DNA from: Oscillatoriales cyanobacterium
GTDB lineage: Bacteria > Cyanobacteriota > Cyanobacteriia > Cyanobacteriales > Microcoleaceae
Assembly (NCBI GenBank): GCA_004292955.1
Contig: RDXX01000039.1
Span: forward strand, 1-64,000
Direction: 5' to 3'
Length of the DNA stretch: 64,000 nucleotides
Positions 33,300 to 42,057 of the stretch are shown here, one piece after another. Position numbers and translations under genes: made by a program. The notes below the pieces were generated by a model. It worked only from the letters and a program-made list of their open reading frames with translations. It was not told the origin of the DNA and did no database searches. How positions within the stretch are numbered: position 1 is the first letter of the stretch; every line of letters starts with the position of its first letter.

Positions 33300-36200
33300 A
33301 TGCGTCCACTAGAACTTTTGCTCGAAGGATTTACCAGCTTCCGCCGGGAACAGCGCTTAGATTTTTCTCAACTCGATTTGTTTGCAATTACTGGTGCTAC
33401 TGGTGCGGGCAAATCTTCACTGCTAGATGCCATGACTTACGCGCTTTTTGGTACGACAAATCGCAGTGGCAAACAAGTAGCTGATTTGGTAAGTCAAGGA
33501 AGCGAAAATTTAAAGGTGCAGTTGCGTTTTGCTGTGGGTTTGGCACAGTATCGGGTGACGCGGAGATGGCGTTTTCGTCCGAAATCTCCCGAGAATAAGG
33601 TGATTTTGGAATGTTGGCAAGATGGCAATTGGGAAACTTTGGGGACGAGTATTGTTGCTGTTCAAAATACGATTGAACAGATTTTGGGGATGGATTTTGA
33701 TACTTTTACAAGAGCCATTATTCTGCCTCAAGGCAAGTTTGATGAGTTTATTAAAGGAGATACTTCTAAACGCCGGGAAATTTTGCGGCAGCTAGCGGGA
33801 TTTGAGATTTTTGAGCAGATGCGGAAGGAAGCAAACGAACTCGCGAAGTTGCTGAAACAGGAACGGGAAATGGTGGAAAGACAGTTGGCTGAGTTGAGCG
33901 CTCCGGCGGCGAATGAGGTGGAGCTAAAACGATCGCAACTTTGGATTTTAGAGCAGCAATTACCTCAGTTCGAGCGCGCTGTTATGGAAGCTCAGAAGGC
34001 TGTGGATGAAGAAGAACAGCTATTTTCCCAAATCACTCGCTGGCAAGAGTTGCAACAAGAATTAGCGCAATTAAATGCTAGTTCCGCCGAGATTACAATT
34101 TTAGCACAGCGTTTAGAAAGAGCGCAAGCTGCGAACCATTTACAGGGAGATTGGGCTTTATTGCGATCGGCTCGCAGTCAGTATGAAACTGCCGAAAGTG
34201 CTGCTTTATCAGCGCGGGAGCGGTTAACTAAAGCTCGCTCGGAGCTAGCAACAGAGCAGCAGCAATTTGAAGCAGCCAAAGCCAAATCTGAGGTATTAGC
34301 ACCACAAATTAAGGCTCGCGAAGATGCTCTGGCTGCTGCAAAAGTATATGAAGAACAGCGCACTCAATTAGACAAAGAAGTTGCCCTCGCCCAGAAAAAT
34401 CAACAGGAAAAACTGCGGTTTCTTCAAGTAGCAGATAAAGAACTGCAAGCTGCTAATACTAAAATTCAGGCGGCTGGTTTTCGGGTTACTCAAGTAGCGG
34501 CAATGCTCGAAAAGTATTCGCCCGGAGGAAAGCGTTTTGAAAAATTGCAGGAAGTTGCACCTTTATTGATGGAACTTCAACTAATTGCCAAACAGGTAAA
34601 AACTCAGCGCGAACAGTTGAATAAATCTGTCGCCGAAAAAGCCAGCGCCGAACAGAATTACGTGCAGGTTGCGACTAATTTAGCAGCAGCAGAAATCAGG
34701 CTAAAAGAGTGCAGTGCCGAGTTAGAAGCGGTGGAAACTGCTAATGCGGAAGCGGCGCGTTTAGAGAGTGTTGCTGCTGTCAGGATGTCGCTGAATGCTG
34801 GCGATACTTGCCCGGTGTGCGGGGGGGTGCATCCTGAGAGCGATTTGCTCCCTGCTTTGCCGATTTCTAAGATTGTCGATGTTGCTGGTTTGCGCCGGAA
34901 AGTGGCGGCTGCAAATCAGGTTTTGCCAACTGCTCAAATGGCGGTGGCTGAGGGGAAAAGCGCAGTTTTTGCCTGCGAGCAAAAACAGTCAGAAATTGCT
35001 CTAGCATTGGAATTGACAGAGAAGAGAGTTGCTCAGTTGCAGCAGCAAATCACTCAAGTTCTGGAAAATCCGCAGTGGGAAGTCTTGCAGTTGCAGCAGG
35101 AGTTGGTTATACTTGCAGATAGCGATCGCCAATACCGCGAAACCGAGCAGCAATTCCAACTCGCATCCTTTGAATATAATAATTACGAACAAAGATTCAA
35201 TTTTGCAGCGACGACTCAAGCAGCTAAACAGCAAGAATATCAAGATGCGATCGCCGAATCAGACCGTCGGAAGCAGCAGTTGCAAAGTTGTGTGAATGCG
35301 CTTTATCAAATTACGGAATATCAACCCTATGCTAATTTAGCAAAAGCTTTAGCAGAAGACAAGCAAGAGTTGGCAAATCTGCTGACAACTGCCGAAAAAT
35401 CGTATCAAACCGCTCAAAATACTGCTATTCAAGCAGCCGAGAGAGAGCAACAAGCGGGGGAGGTTTTCGCACAAGCCCAAGCTAGCAAACAGCAGTTAAA
35501 CCAGGATTGGTTAGCAAAATTAACAGCGGCTGATTTCACAGAAGAGACGTTTCTAGCAGCGGTGGCGCCCGTTAGCGAACAATCGCAGTGGGAAAATGCG
35601 ATTCGGTGTGTACGCGAGTCAAAAATTCAGTTGGAGACGCGGGCGAAGGATTTAAGCGAGGCGATCGCAGGCAGGACTACCGATGAAGATATATTAGCAC
35701 AAGTGCGATCGGCAAAACACGCCGCCCAAGAAAAATTCAAACAAGCCAACAACAACCGCGCCGAACTTTTAGCGTGGATTCAAGTAGCAGCCCAAACCCT
35801 CGAACAAGCCGAAAGACTGTCCCAGCAAATTACAAATTTCACAGAACAAGAGCAAACCTATCACACCTTAGCGCAGAATCTGAAATCCAACGAATTTCAA
35901 TCCTACATCTTAGAACATTTAGAAGCAGAATTAGTCGGCAGCGCCACCTTGATTTTGCAAGAATTAACCGAAAATCGCTACAAGTTAAAAAACCAAGACG
36001 GCGAATACTGGGTAGCAGATAATTGGAATGGCGGCGAAGCTAGACGAGTGCGAACCCTTTCCGGTGGCGAAACCTTCGCCACTTCGCTATCAATGGCTTT
36101 AGCTTTGTCTGAAAAACTATCTCAAGGAACTCAACTGGGTAGCTTGTTTCTGGATGAAGGATTCGGCACTTTAGATGCAGAAACCCTCGAAAGCGTCACT

Positions 36201-36341
36201 CAAATTCTAGAATCATTGCGGCAGCGAGAAAGGCTAATTGGAGTGATTACCCATGTTAGAGGATTGGGCGAAAGATTGCCCGCACAAGTTAAAGTATTTA
36301 AGTCGCCCCAAGGTTCTAGAATAGAAATAGAAAGAGTTTAA
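33300..36341 (+). CDS. sbcC: Nuclease subunit SbcC (Rad50-type SMC-like ATPase)
   Basis: ATPase subunit of SbcCD. Walker A is GATGAGKS (32-39). The long coiled-coil arms (about 170-500 and 510-860) join at the zinc hook CPVC (504-507, DTCPVCGGVHPES). The ABC signature is LSGGE (920-924), and Walker B is LFLDEGFGTLD with Asp952/Glu953. The 1013 residues match the family. Its start at 33300 follows 70 nt of A/T-rich repeat DNA, with no obvious ribosome site. The MITE separates it from sbcD, so coupling of the two genes may be weaker than usual. Confidence 0.96.
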   Translation: MRPLELLLEGFTSFRREQRLDFSQLDLFAITGATGAGKSSLLDAMTYALFGTTNRSGKQVADLVSQGSENLKVQLRFAVGLAQYRVTRRWRFRPKSPENKVILECWQDGNWETLGTSIVAVQNTIEQILGMDFDTFTRAIILPQGKFDEFIKGDTSKRREILRQLAGFEIFEQMRKEANELAKLLKQEREMVERQLAELSAPAANEVELKRSQLWILEQQLPQFERAVMEAQKAVDEEEQLFSQITRWQELQQELAQLNASSAEITILAQRLERAQAANHLQGDWALLRSARSQYETAESAALSARERLTKARSELATEQQQFEAAKAKSEVLAPQIKAREDALAAAKVYEEQRTQLDKEVALAQKNQQEKLRFLQVADKELQAANTKIQAAGFRVTQVAAMLEKYSPGGKRFEKLQEVAPLLMELQLIAKQVKTQREQLNKSVAEKASAEQNYVQVATNLAAAEIRLKECSAELEAVETANAEAARLESVAAVRMSLNAGDTCPVCGGVHPESDLLPALPISKIVDVAGLRRKVAAANQVLPTAQMAVAEGKSAVFACEQKQSEIALALELTEKRVAQLQQQITQVLENPQWEVLQLQQELVILADSDRQYRETEQQFQLASFEYNNYEQRFNFAATTQAAKQQEYQDAIAESDRRKQQLQSCVNALYQITEYQPYANLAKALAEDKQELANLLTTAEKSYQTAQNTAIQAAEREQQAGEVFAQAQASKQQLNQDWLAKLTAADFTEETFLAAVAPVSEQSQWENAIRCVRESKIQLETRAKDLSEAIAGRTTDEDILAQVRSAKHAAQEKFKQANNNRAELLAWIQVAAQTLEQAERLSQQITNFTEQEQTYHTLAQNLKSNEFQSYILEHLEAELVGSATLILQELTENRYKLKNQDGEYWVADNWNGGEARRVRTLSGGETFATSLSMALALSEKLSQGTQLGSLFLDEGFGTLDAETLESVTQILESLRQRERLIGVITHVRGLGERLPAQVKVFKSPQGSRIEIERV

Positions 36342-36344
36342 AAG

Positions 36345-36505
36345 ACCGGGCGGTTGGAAACCGCGTCTACACAAGCAAAACCCGCCTCCGCGGGTTGAAG
36401 ATTTGCCCGTTAAAATTATGTTTTTTTTCTTCAGTTGTTTTCTTCAGTCCGCGGAGGCGGACTTCCCTTGTGTAGACGCGGTTTCAACCGCCGTATACAA
36501 ACAAA
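36345..36505. repeat. Dispersed repeats containing the GCGGTTTCAACCGC hairpin
   Basis: Two parts in roughly inverted order (GGGCGGTTGGAAACCGCGTCTACACAAG, and CTTGTGTAGACGCGGTTTCAACCGCC). Each includes the pairing AAACCGC/GCGGTTT, with TCCGCGGGTT or CAGTCCGCGGAGGCGGACTT units. A related repeat lies at 2755-2820. Noncoding, between sbcC and the aminotransferase. Confidence 0.7.
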
Positions 36506-36533
36506 ATTAATCCTAAAAACAGACTTAAATTAA

Positions 36534-37703
36534 ATGAAAAATTACCCAACTCGAATGCAATCAGTACAATCGCCAATCATCCCAGTAGTAGGCGAACTAA
36601 TCCGGCAAAATCCGGGAACGATATCCTTAGGACAAGGCATAGTTTACTACAATCCGCCCCAAGAATCATTTGAAAAAATCCCCGACTTCTTCGCAAATCC
36701 CGACAATCATAAATACAAAGCAGTCGAAGGAATCCCAGAATTACAAGATGCCATCGCGGCCAAACTCAAAACAGATAACGGCATAGAAATTAACACCCAA
36801 AACTGCATAGTCGTTACCGCCGGCAGCAATATGGGATTTACCAATGCCATTCTCGCCATCACCTCGGCGGGAGACGAAGTTATCATTCAATCACCTTATT
36901 ATTTCAACCACGAAATGGCTGCTGTCATGGCAAATTGCCACCCCGTGATAGTAGAAACCGATGCCAACTATCAACTCAATATTGTTGCGATTAAAAAAGC
37001 AATCACCGAAAAAACGCGAGCAATTGTCACCATTTCACCTAACAACCCAACAGGCGCGGTTTATTCTGCCGAATCTCTCCGGGAAGTGAACGAGATTTGC
37101 CGCCAACACAATATTTATCACATCAGTGATGAAGCCTACGAATATTTTACCTATGACGGCGTGAAACACTGTTCGCCCGCAAGTTTTTCCAACAGCAGCG
37201 AACATACAATTTCCCTGTTTAGCCTTTCCAAAGCCTACGGTTTTGCGAGTTGGCGCATCGGGTATATGGTAATTCCACAGCATTTGCTGGTTTCGGTGAG
37301 GAAAATTCAAGATACCATCTTAATTTGTCCGCCGGTAATTTCCCAGTATGCAGCCCTGGGAGCCTTGCAAGTTGGTAGAGGTTACTGCGATAATTATGTA
37401 AGGGCGATCGCATTTGTGCGCCAACTCGTATTAGACGAACTCAATACCATCCAAAATCTGTGTACAATTTCCCCAGCCGCCGGGGCTTTCTATTTTTTCT
37501 TGAAAGTTGACACCGAACTCGATACAATGGAATTAGTAGAGCGATTAATTCGCGAACATCAAGTAGCAGTGCTTCCCGGCACAACCTTCGGTATGGATAG
37601 CGGCTGCTATTTGCGCGTTGCTTACGGTGCCCTAGAAATTGCAACAGCAGCCGCAGGAATTAGCAGGCTTGTCAAAGGTTTGAAGACAATTTTAAACCAG
37701 TAA
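36534..37703 (+). CDS. PLP-dependent class I/II aminotransferase
   Basis: Fold-type I aminotransferase, probably amino acid: the substrate is not defined by the sequence I can read. NNPTG (170-174), DEAYE with Asp199, and the Schiff-base Lys233 in FSLSKAYGFASWRIGY are visible, and the C-terminal YLRVAYG holds the carboxylate-binding Arg. 389 residues is normal. It begins with LGQG-type motifs (TISLGQGIVYY) like aspartate/kynurenine-type enzymes. The next gene, an aminopeptidase P, starts 16 nt after its stop on the same strand, so the two probably form an operon concerned with amino acid or peptide turnover (inference). Confidence 0.88.
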   Translation: MKNYPTRMQSVQSPIIPVVGELIRQNPGTISLGQGIVYYNPPQESFEKIPDFFANPDNHKYKAVEGIPELQDAIAAKLKTDNGIEINTQNCIVVTAGSNMGFTNAILAITSAGDEVIIQSPYYFNHEMAAVMANCHPVIVETDANYQLNIVAIKKAITEKTRAIVTISPNNPTGAVYSAESLREVNEICRQHNIYHISDEAYEYFTYDGVKHCSPASFSNSSEHTISLFSLSKAYGFASWRIGYMVIPQHLLVSVRKIQDTILICPPVISQYAALGALQVGRGYCDNYVRAIAFVRQLVLDELNTIQNLCTISPAAGAFYFFLKVDTELDTMELVERLIREHQVAVLPGTTFGMDSGCYLRVAYGALEIATAAAGISRLVKGLKTILNQ

Positions 37704-37719
37704 CATAGGATATTAAAAA

Positions 37720-39591
37720 ATGGTTGCAACTAACTTTAAATCTGAACGCATTCTTGAGAATGCCTCCGTTGAAAAAATTGCTACTTTGCGTGCTTTGATG
37801 GCAAACTATGACTTAGATTGCTATTTCATCCCAGCAGTTGACGAACACTTAAATTTATCAGTCCCAGCAGCCAAGCAGCGACGAGCTTGGATTTCCGGTT
37901 TTACAGGTTCGGCTGGCGATTTGTTAGTTGGCAAAAATTATGCTTGGTTGTTTGTAGATTCCCGCTATTACGAACAAGCAGAGTTGCAAGTCGATGCCGG
38001 ATTGATTCAAATATCAAAACTTGGCTTAGAAGGAAATTTAAGCTTAATTGAAACTTTAGAAAAACTGGCGACTGCATCTGCCCAAAAATTAACTAAAATT
38101 AGATTCGGTTTTGATCCGTTTACCGTAGCCACAGAGCAATATCAAAATTGGGTGAAAAAATTTGCAACAGTGGGAATTGAACTCGTACCGATACCGGAGA
38201 ATTTAGCAGACAAGGTTCGACAAACAGCAGAGACTTTACCCGCGATTGACGAATCTCCTATATTTAGCTTACCAGCATCCCTGACCGGAGAAACCTGCGC
38301 CCAAAAATTAGTCCGAGTCAGGGAAGCGATGCAGAAAGCCAAAATCGACTTGCTCCCAATTACCAACCTCAATCAAATAGCGTGGCTGTTCAATCTGCGA
38401 GGCTCGGATATTCCCCACATTCCCATTTTCATATCCTACGCGATTGTCACCGCAGATGCAGCATTTTTGTTGACAAATCTCGAACGAGTTTCACCGGAAA
38501 TCGAGCAAGAATTGGCGGCGGCTGTAACTTTGCTTCCCTACTCCGACTATCCGTCAACCTTAGAACTTTGTTTGAATTTGCCGAAACAAGTTCGGGTGCT
38601 GTTAGATGCGAAACACAGTACAGCAGGCACTTACCAGTTATTGTTAAACCAGCAAAAAGCTAGTGAAAATAAGATAGAAATAGTTTTCCAGCTAAATCCC
38701 GTAGAAGGTATGAAAGCTCGGAAAAACCCGGTGGAAATCGAGCAGATGAAATCAGCTAATTTTAAGGCAAGTCGAGCTAAAACTCTGACTTTAAAGTGGT
38801 TGAGCGAACAGCTAGAAAATGGTAATGTATTGACGGAGTTTGATGTTAAAGAAAGTATCGAAAGTTTTTATCAGCAAGAAGCTGATTTTCATATTTTAAC
38901 ATTTAGAACGATCGCAGGTGCGGGAGCAAATAGCTCGATCGTACATTACGGCACTCCCAGCCCCGAAATCACGCTAAAACCCGGAGAATTGCTGCTGCTA
39001 GACTCAGGCGCACAGTATCTAGCGGGAACAACCGACGACACCAGAACCATGATAGTCGGGGAACCGACAGCGCAGCAAATCGAACACTACACCACAGTTT
39101 TGATAGCACACATCAACTGTGCCATGCAGCAATTCCCGAAAGGTACAACCGGATCGCAGTTAGATGCGATCGCCCGTGCGGTATTATGGCAACAACAGCT
39201 AGATTACGGACACGGCACGGGCCACGGAGTCGGCGCATTTTTAGCCGGTCACGAAGGCCCCAACGGTATCAGCAAATTTGTCCAATATCCCCTCGAACCG
39301 GGAATGGTAACAAGTATCGAACCGGGATATTACGAACCAGGCTGGGGCGGAATTCGTCTCGAAAATCTCTATGTTGTCAGGGAAATGCCGTCTAAAAACG
39401 GTACGGCTTGGTACGGATTTGAACCGCTGACGTATATTCCGTTTGAGCAAAAATTGATAAATGTCGATCGGCTATCAACAACTCAACTACAATGGTTGAA
39501 CAACTATCACGCTTCAGTAGTTGAGAAACTCTCACCCGTACTCGATGCTGCCACAATCACCTGGTTGAAAAAAGCCTGTACTGCGTATTGA
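37720..39591 (+). CDS. Aminopeptidase P family protein (Xaa-Pro aminopeptidase, M24B)
   Basis: Dimetal peptidase that removes N-terminal residues preceding proline; cytoplasmic. 623 residues, the long form with two N-terminal creatinase-like domains. The pita-bread fold is in the last third, with ligands Asp (about 428, LLLDSGAQY), Asp (about 439, TDDTRTM), His (HGTGHGVGAF), Glu (SIEPGYYEPG) and Glu (IRLENLY). The N-terminal AGFTGSAGDLLV-like element (SGFTGSAGDLLVG) is typical. It follows the aminotransferase by 16 nt. The hairpin at 39599-39666 lies after the stop. Confidence 0.92.
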   Translation: MVATNFKSERILENASVEKIATLRALMANYDLDCYFIPAVDEHLNLSVPAAKQRRAWISGFTGSAGDLLVGKNYAWLFVDSRYYEQAELQVDAGLIQISKLGLEGNLSLIETLEKLATASAQKLTKIRFGFDPFTVATEQYQNWVKKFATVGIELVPIPENLADKVRQTAETLPAIDESPIFSLPASLTGETCAQKLVRVREAMQKAKIDLLPITNLNQIAWLFNLRGSDIPHIPIFISYAIVTADAAFLLTNLERVSPEIEQELAAAVTLLPYSDYPSTLELCLNLPKQVRVLLDAKHSTAGTYQLLLNQQKASENKIEIVFQLNPVEGMKARKNPVEIEQMKSANFKASRAKTLTLKWLSEQLENGNVLTEFDVKESIESFYQQEADFHILTFRTIAGAGANSSIVHYGTPSPEITLKPGELLLLDSGAQYLAGTTDDTRTMIVGEPTAQQIEHYTTVLIAHINCAMQQFPKGTTGSQLDAIARAVLWQQQLDYGHGTGHGVGAFLAGHEGPNGISKFVQYPLEPGMVTSIEPGYYEPGWGGIRLENLYVVREMPSKNGTAWYGFEPLTYIPFEQKLINVDRLSTTQLQWLNNYHASVVEKLSPVLDAATITWLKKACTAY

Positions 39592-39598
39592 AAAAATA

Positions 39599-39666
39599 GG
39601 TACGTTGTTGGGCTTTAGCCCTCTTTCAAGATATAAATAAAGAGGGCTAAAGCCCAACAACGTACC
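39599..39666. terminator. Perfect 28-bp hairpin between convergent genes (terminator-like repeat)
   Basis: The arms 39599-39626 and 39639-39666 are perfectly complementary around a 12-nt loop. They lie between the aminopeptidase stop and the convergent hypothetical gene, and could end transcription from both sides. There is no long T tract. The GGTACGTTGTTG ends are shared with the hairpin at 15984-16051, so this is also a dispersed repeat. Confidence 0.6.
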
Positions 39667-39676
39667 TTGATTTGGA

Positions 39677-40831
39677 TTATAATAAATTAGCCTTAAGCAA
39701 ACGTCTTTTCAATCCAGAGCGACTGCTATATTTATTATGCAGTTGTTGAACCCGTGTGAAAAATTTAACTGTTTGGTTTTGATAATCCGCTAAATCTTGG
39801 AGTTTTAAAAGTAACAGCACTACTTCATCGTAAGAGCTAGAATTTCCTTTTTGAATAAGAGCGTCTATATCTTCCCAAGCAGCCGTTTCTCGCTTAGCCA
39901 AAGCTTCTAAATCTCTGATTCGTGCAGCTTTAGCTTCCTGTCCTCTTCTTTCTTCTTCCTTCTTTTCTTCCTTTTCTGCGCTTGCTAAAAGCTGACGAAT
40001 TGTTCGTTTACCGGGATTTTCCTCTTGTCTAACTTCTATCATTCCTGATAATTTCTTACTCAATTCAATAGACAGATTAGATTCTCCTTTGAGTAACCGC
40101 ATTAAAAAAGTATCGACTTCAGAACGTTCAAGTTTTTTGATAGCTTCTTTGATGCTACTTTCAGGAATTGAAGGTTTAGCAACACTCGCACTGATTGCAG
40201 CTTTGAGTAGATGCTCATCGACTTCAAAAATATCGATAAAAGCCTGTAACGATGAAGATAACTTACCGAAATTAGGAGGAACAGGTGGTTCTAGCCCTTC
40301 TTCATCATTTTCATCATCTTCATTTTCTTCATCATCATCTTCATCTTCGTCGTCTAATTCATCAAGATAGGTAATCCCTTTCAGCCAAGCTAAATAAAGT
40401 AAACGATAATCTCCCTGCAAAATTTCCTGACGCAAACCTATCAAAGAGGATAAACTTCCTTCTCCCTCTATCCATCCATCAAAACCTTCTTCCTCATTAA
40501 TAGAAATTTCTAAAACAACAAAATTATTAATTTCCGAAACCTCAACTATGTCTTCAACACAATATTTCCCCATCAGTTCGATATCAATCAAACCTTTGGG
40601 GAAACGAAACATTAGTTGTAACGATCCCCAATTAGCTATGTAAAACATAGCATCGAAATATTTGATTAATAATTGTTTTTCGTTGCCCGGTAAGTCTCCA
40701 TAGCTATAGACAAAGATAGCTCTGCTAGAGCTTATTTGTGCGCGACTAGACAGTTTGCTGATTGCTTCTTGTTCGGATTGAGTCAAACGTCGATCGACGC
40801 TTTGAAACTCGTAATATTGATATTCGCTCAT
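39677..40831 (-). CDS. Hypothetical protein with acidic linker, possible SWIM-protein partner
   Basis: 384 residues. The start MSEYQYYEFQSVDRRLTQSE with AISKLSSRAQISSS, then DAMFYIANWGSLQLMFRFPK, resembles a widespread family that I remember as often encoded beside SWIM zinc-finger proteins (a recollection, not checked). A striking acidic run of about 24 Asp/Glu/Asn residues (165-188) links the N-terminal domain to a helical region with a Lys/Glu-rich coiled-coil segment (about 285-320) and a basic C-terminal tail (RSGLKRRLLKANLL). No SWIM gene is present, so the gene is an orphan here. It is followed on the minus strand by nothing coding, and preceded by the 139-residue hypothetical at 40838-41254, 6 nt away, suggesting an operon. 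Confidence 0.65.
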   Translation of the reverse strand: MSEYQYYEFQSVDRRLTQSEQEAISKLSSRAQISSSRAIFVYSYGDLPGNEKQLLIKYFDAMFYIANWGSLQLMFRFPKGLIDIELMGKYCVEDIVEVSEINNFVVLEISINEEEGFDGWIEGEGSLSSLIGLRQEILQGDYRLLYLAWLKGITYLDELDDEDEDDDEENEDDENDEEGLEPPVPPNFGKLSSSLQAFIDIFEVDEHLLKAAISASVAKPSIPESSIKEAIKKLERSEVDTFLMRLLKGESNLSIELSKKLSGMIEVRQEENPGKRTIRQLLASAEKEEKKEEERRGQEAKAARIRDLEALAKRETAAWEDIDALIQKGNSSSYDEVVLLLLKLQDLADYQNQTVKFFTRVQQLHNKYSSRSGLKRRLLKANLL

Positions 40832-40837
40832 TTTGGG

Positions 40838-41254
40838 TTATTCCAAGTACATCGAAGAGATGGCAAAGGCTTCTTCCGGCGTACCGTAGAAACTGCCATT
40901 TGGGAACATACAAGGCTCGTATTTTTCACTGCTATAGGCGTAAAATCCCAGAGTCCAAGCTTCTTCATCACTAAAGTAACGCAGCCGACACAGGTGAAGG
41001 GGGTTATTTCGTCTTTGTTCTAAATATTCTTCACGAGATACGCGAAGCTCTTTGAACGGAAAATCTAAGGGGACATCAGGTTCTGTGTAGGCATCAACGT
41101 AACAAAATTGACTGCGAAAACGGATGCCTAGGCGAGTGTACTTACCAGCGTAGTTAGCAGCAGCATAATTAAGAATACGCTGTTTCACCCGTTCTTGAAC
41201 TGCCGGTGGGATTTTTACTCCTCCTGAATGTGGATCTTTTACCCAAGGGGACAT
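40838..41254 (-). CDS. Conserved hypothetical protein
   Basis: 139 residues from ATG 41254 (MSPWVKDPHSGGVKIPPAVQ); the frame is open further upstream to 41329, but the extra residues look random. It contains ERVKQRILNYAAANYAGKYT, RLGIRFRSQFCYVDAYTEPD, EEYLEQRRNNPLHLCRLRYF and DEEAWTLGFYAYSSEKYEP. I remember similar sequences in other cyanobacteria annotated only as hypothetical. The mixed alpha/beta pattern with conserved Tyr and Phe could be a small enzyme or adaptor. It ends 6 nt before the next hypothetical gene on the same strand. Confidence 0.7.
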   Translation of the reverse strand: MSPWVKDPHSGGVKIPPAVQERVKQRILNYAAANYAGKYTRLGIRFRSQFCYVDAYTEPDVPLDFPFKELRVSREEYLEQRRNNPLHLCRLRYFSDEEAWTLGFYAYSSEKYEPCMFPNGSFYGTPEEAFAISSMYLE

Positions 41255-41527
41255 TTCGCTGCTCCGGTAAACTGCTGACAAAGTTAGTGTAGAATAACTT
41301 GCTAAGTTGAGTGGCCAACATTTAATCAAACTTGATAATCAGACGCTCAAGTTTGCGATCGCCCGATTCAATATAACCTTCAATATAACCATAGATATTT
41401 CTATTTTTGGAAAAAAGATTACGTTAACAATCAAAATTGCTGAGGCGGGTGACAAGGACTTTGAGACGCTTGCGGGGCAAAAAAAATTAAGGCTAGAAGT
41501 TATATCTAGCCTTAATTTCATGAAATA

Positions 41528-41600
41528 AGCTGGTGACAAGACTCGAACTTGCGACAGGCTGATTACAAATCAGCTACTCTACCAACTGAGTTACACCAGC
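41528..41600 (-). tRNA. tRNA-Thr (anticodon TGT)
   Basis: The minus strand folds as a full cloverleaf. The acceptor stem GCTGGTG pairs with CACCAGC, the D arm contains CAGTTGGTAGAG, the anticodon stem GCTGA/TCAGC encloses the loop TTTGTAA (anticodon TGT), and the T arm is GTTCGAGTC. CCA is not encoded. It is 73 nt long. Confidence 0.96.
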
Positions 41601-41732
41601 AGTGAAAATTAATATAGCAAACTTATCGCCATTAGCGCAACCCCCTCAGCAAACTTTTTTGCAAATTCGCCCAAAACCTCTTCCGGTAAGGGCAGAACCG
41701 GAATTATCGTCTCCTGGGCGCACCCCGAGATC

Positions 41733-41798
41733 AGAAACCGGGTTTCTTCCGATATTTCTCGTCACTCAACCCAAATTTTTCGTAGAAACCCGGTTTCT
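41733..41798. repeat. Solitary paired-palindrome unit (same motif as the 17-kb array)
   Basis: AGAAACCGGGTTTCT at 41733 is followed 51 nt later by AGAAACCCGGTTTCT at 41784, the same inverted pair seen six times at 17316-17804. The rest of 41602-41919 is noncoding. Confidence 0.9.
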
Positions 41799-41919
41799 AG
41801 CCCCTGTGGGTAAGTCGCGTGGTGGGGGCGGGTTTATCTAGATTGTTAATGGGAATTATAGATTGTTGGTGAACCCGCCCGTACAAGTATTGTGGTTAAT
41901 TAGCGGATAGGATCTGAAA

Positions 41920-42057
41920 ACAGCCAACTGCCAACTGCCAACAGCCAACTGCCAACAGCCAACTGCCAACTGCCAACTGCCAACAGCCAACTGCCAACTG
42001 CCAACAGCCAACTGCCAACAGCCAACTGCCAACTGCCAACTGCCAACTGCCAACTGC
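41920..42057. repeat. Heptamer array CAACTGC/CAACAGC, about 20 copies
   Basis: A 138-bp tandem array of two heptamer versions (CAACTGC and CAACAGC) mixed in irregular order. It ends exactly at the stop codon of the WD40 gene (42058-42060). STRR-type repeat. Confidence 0.97.
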
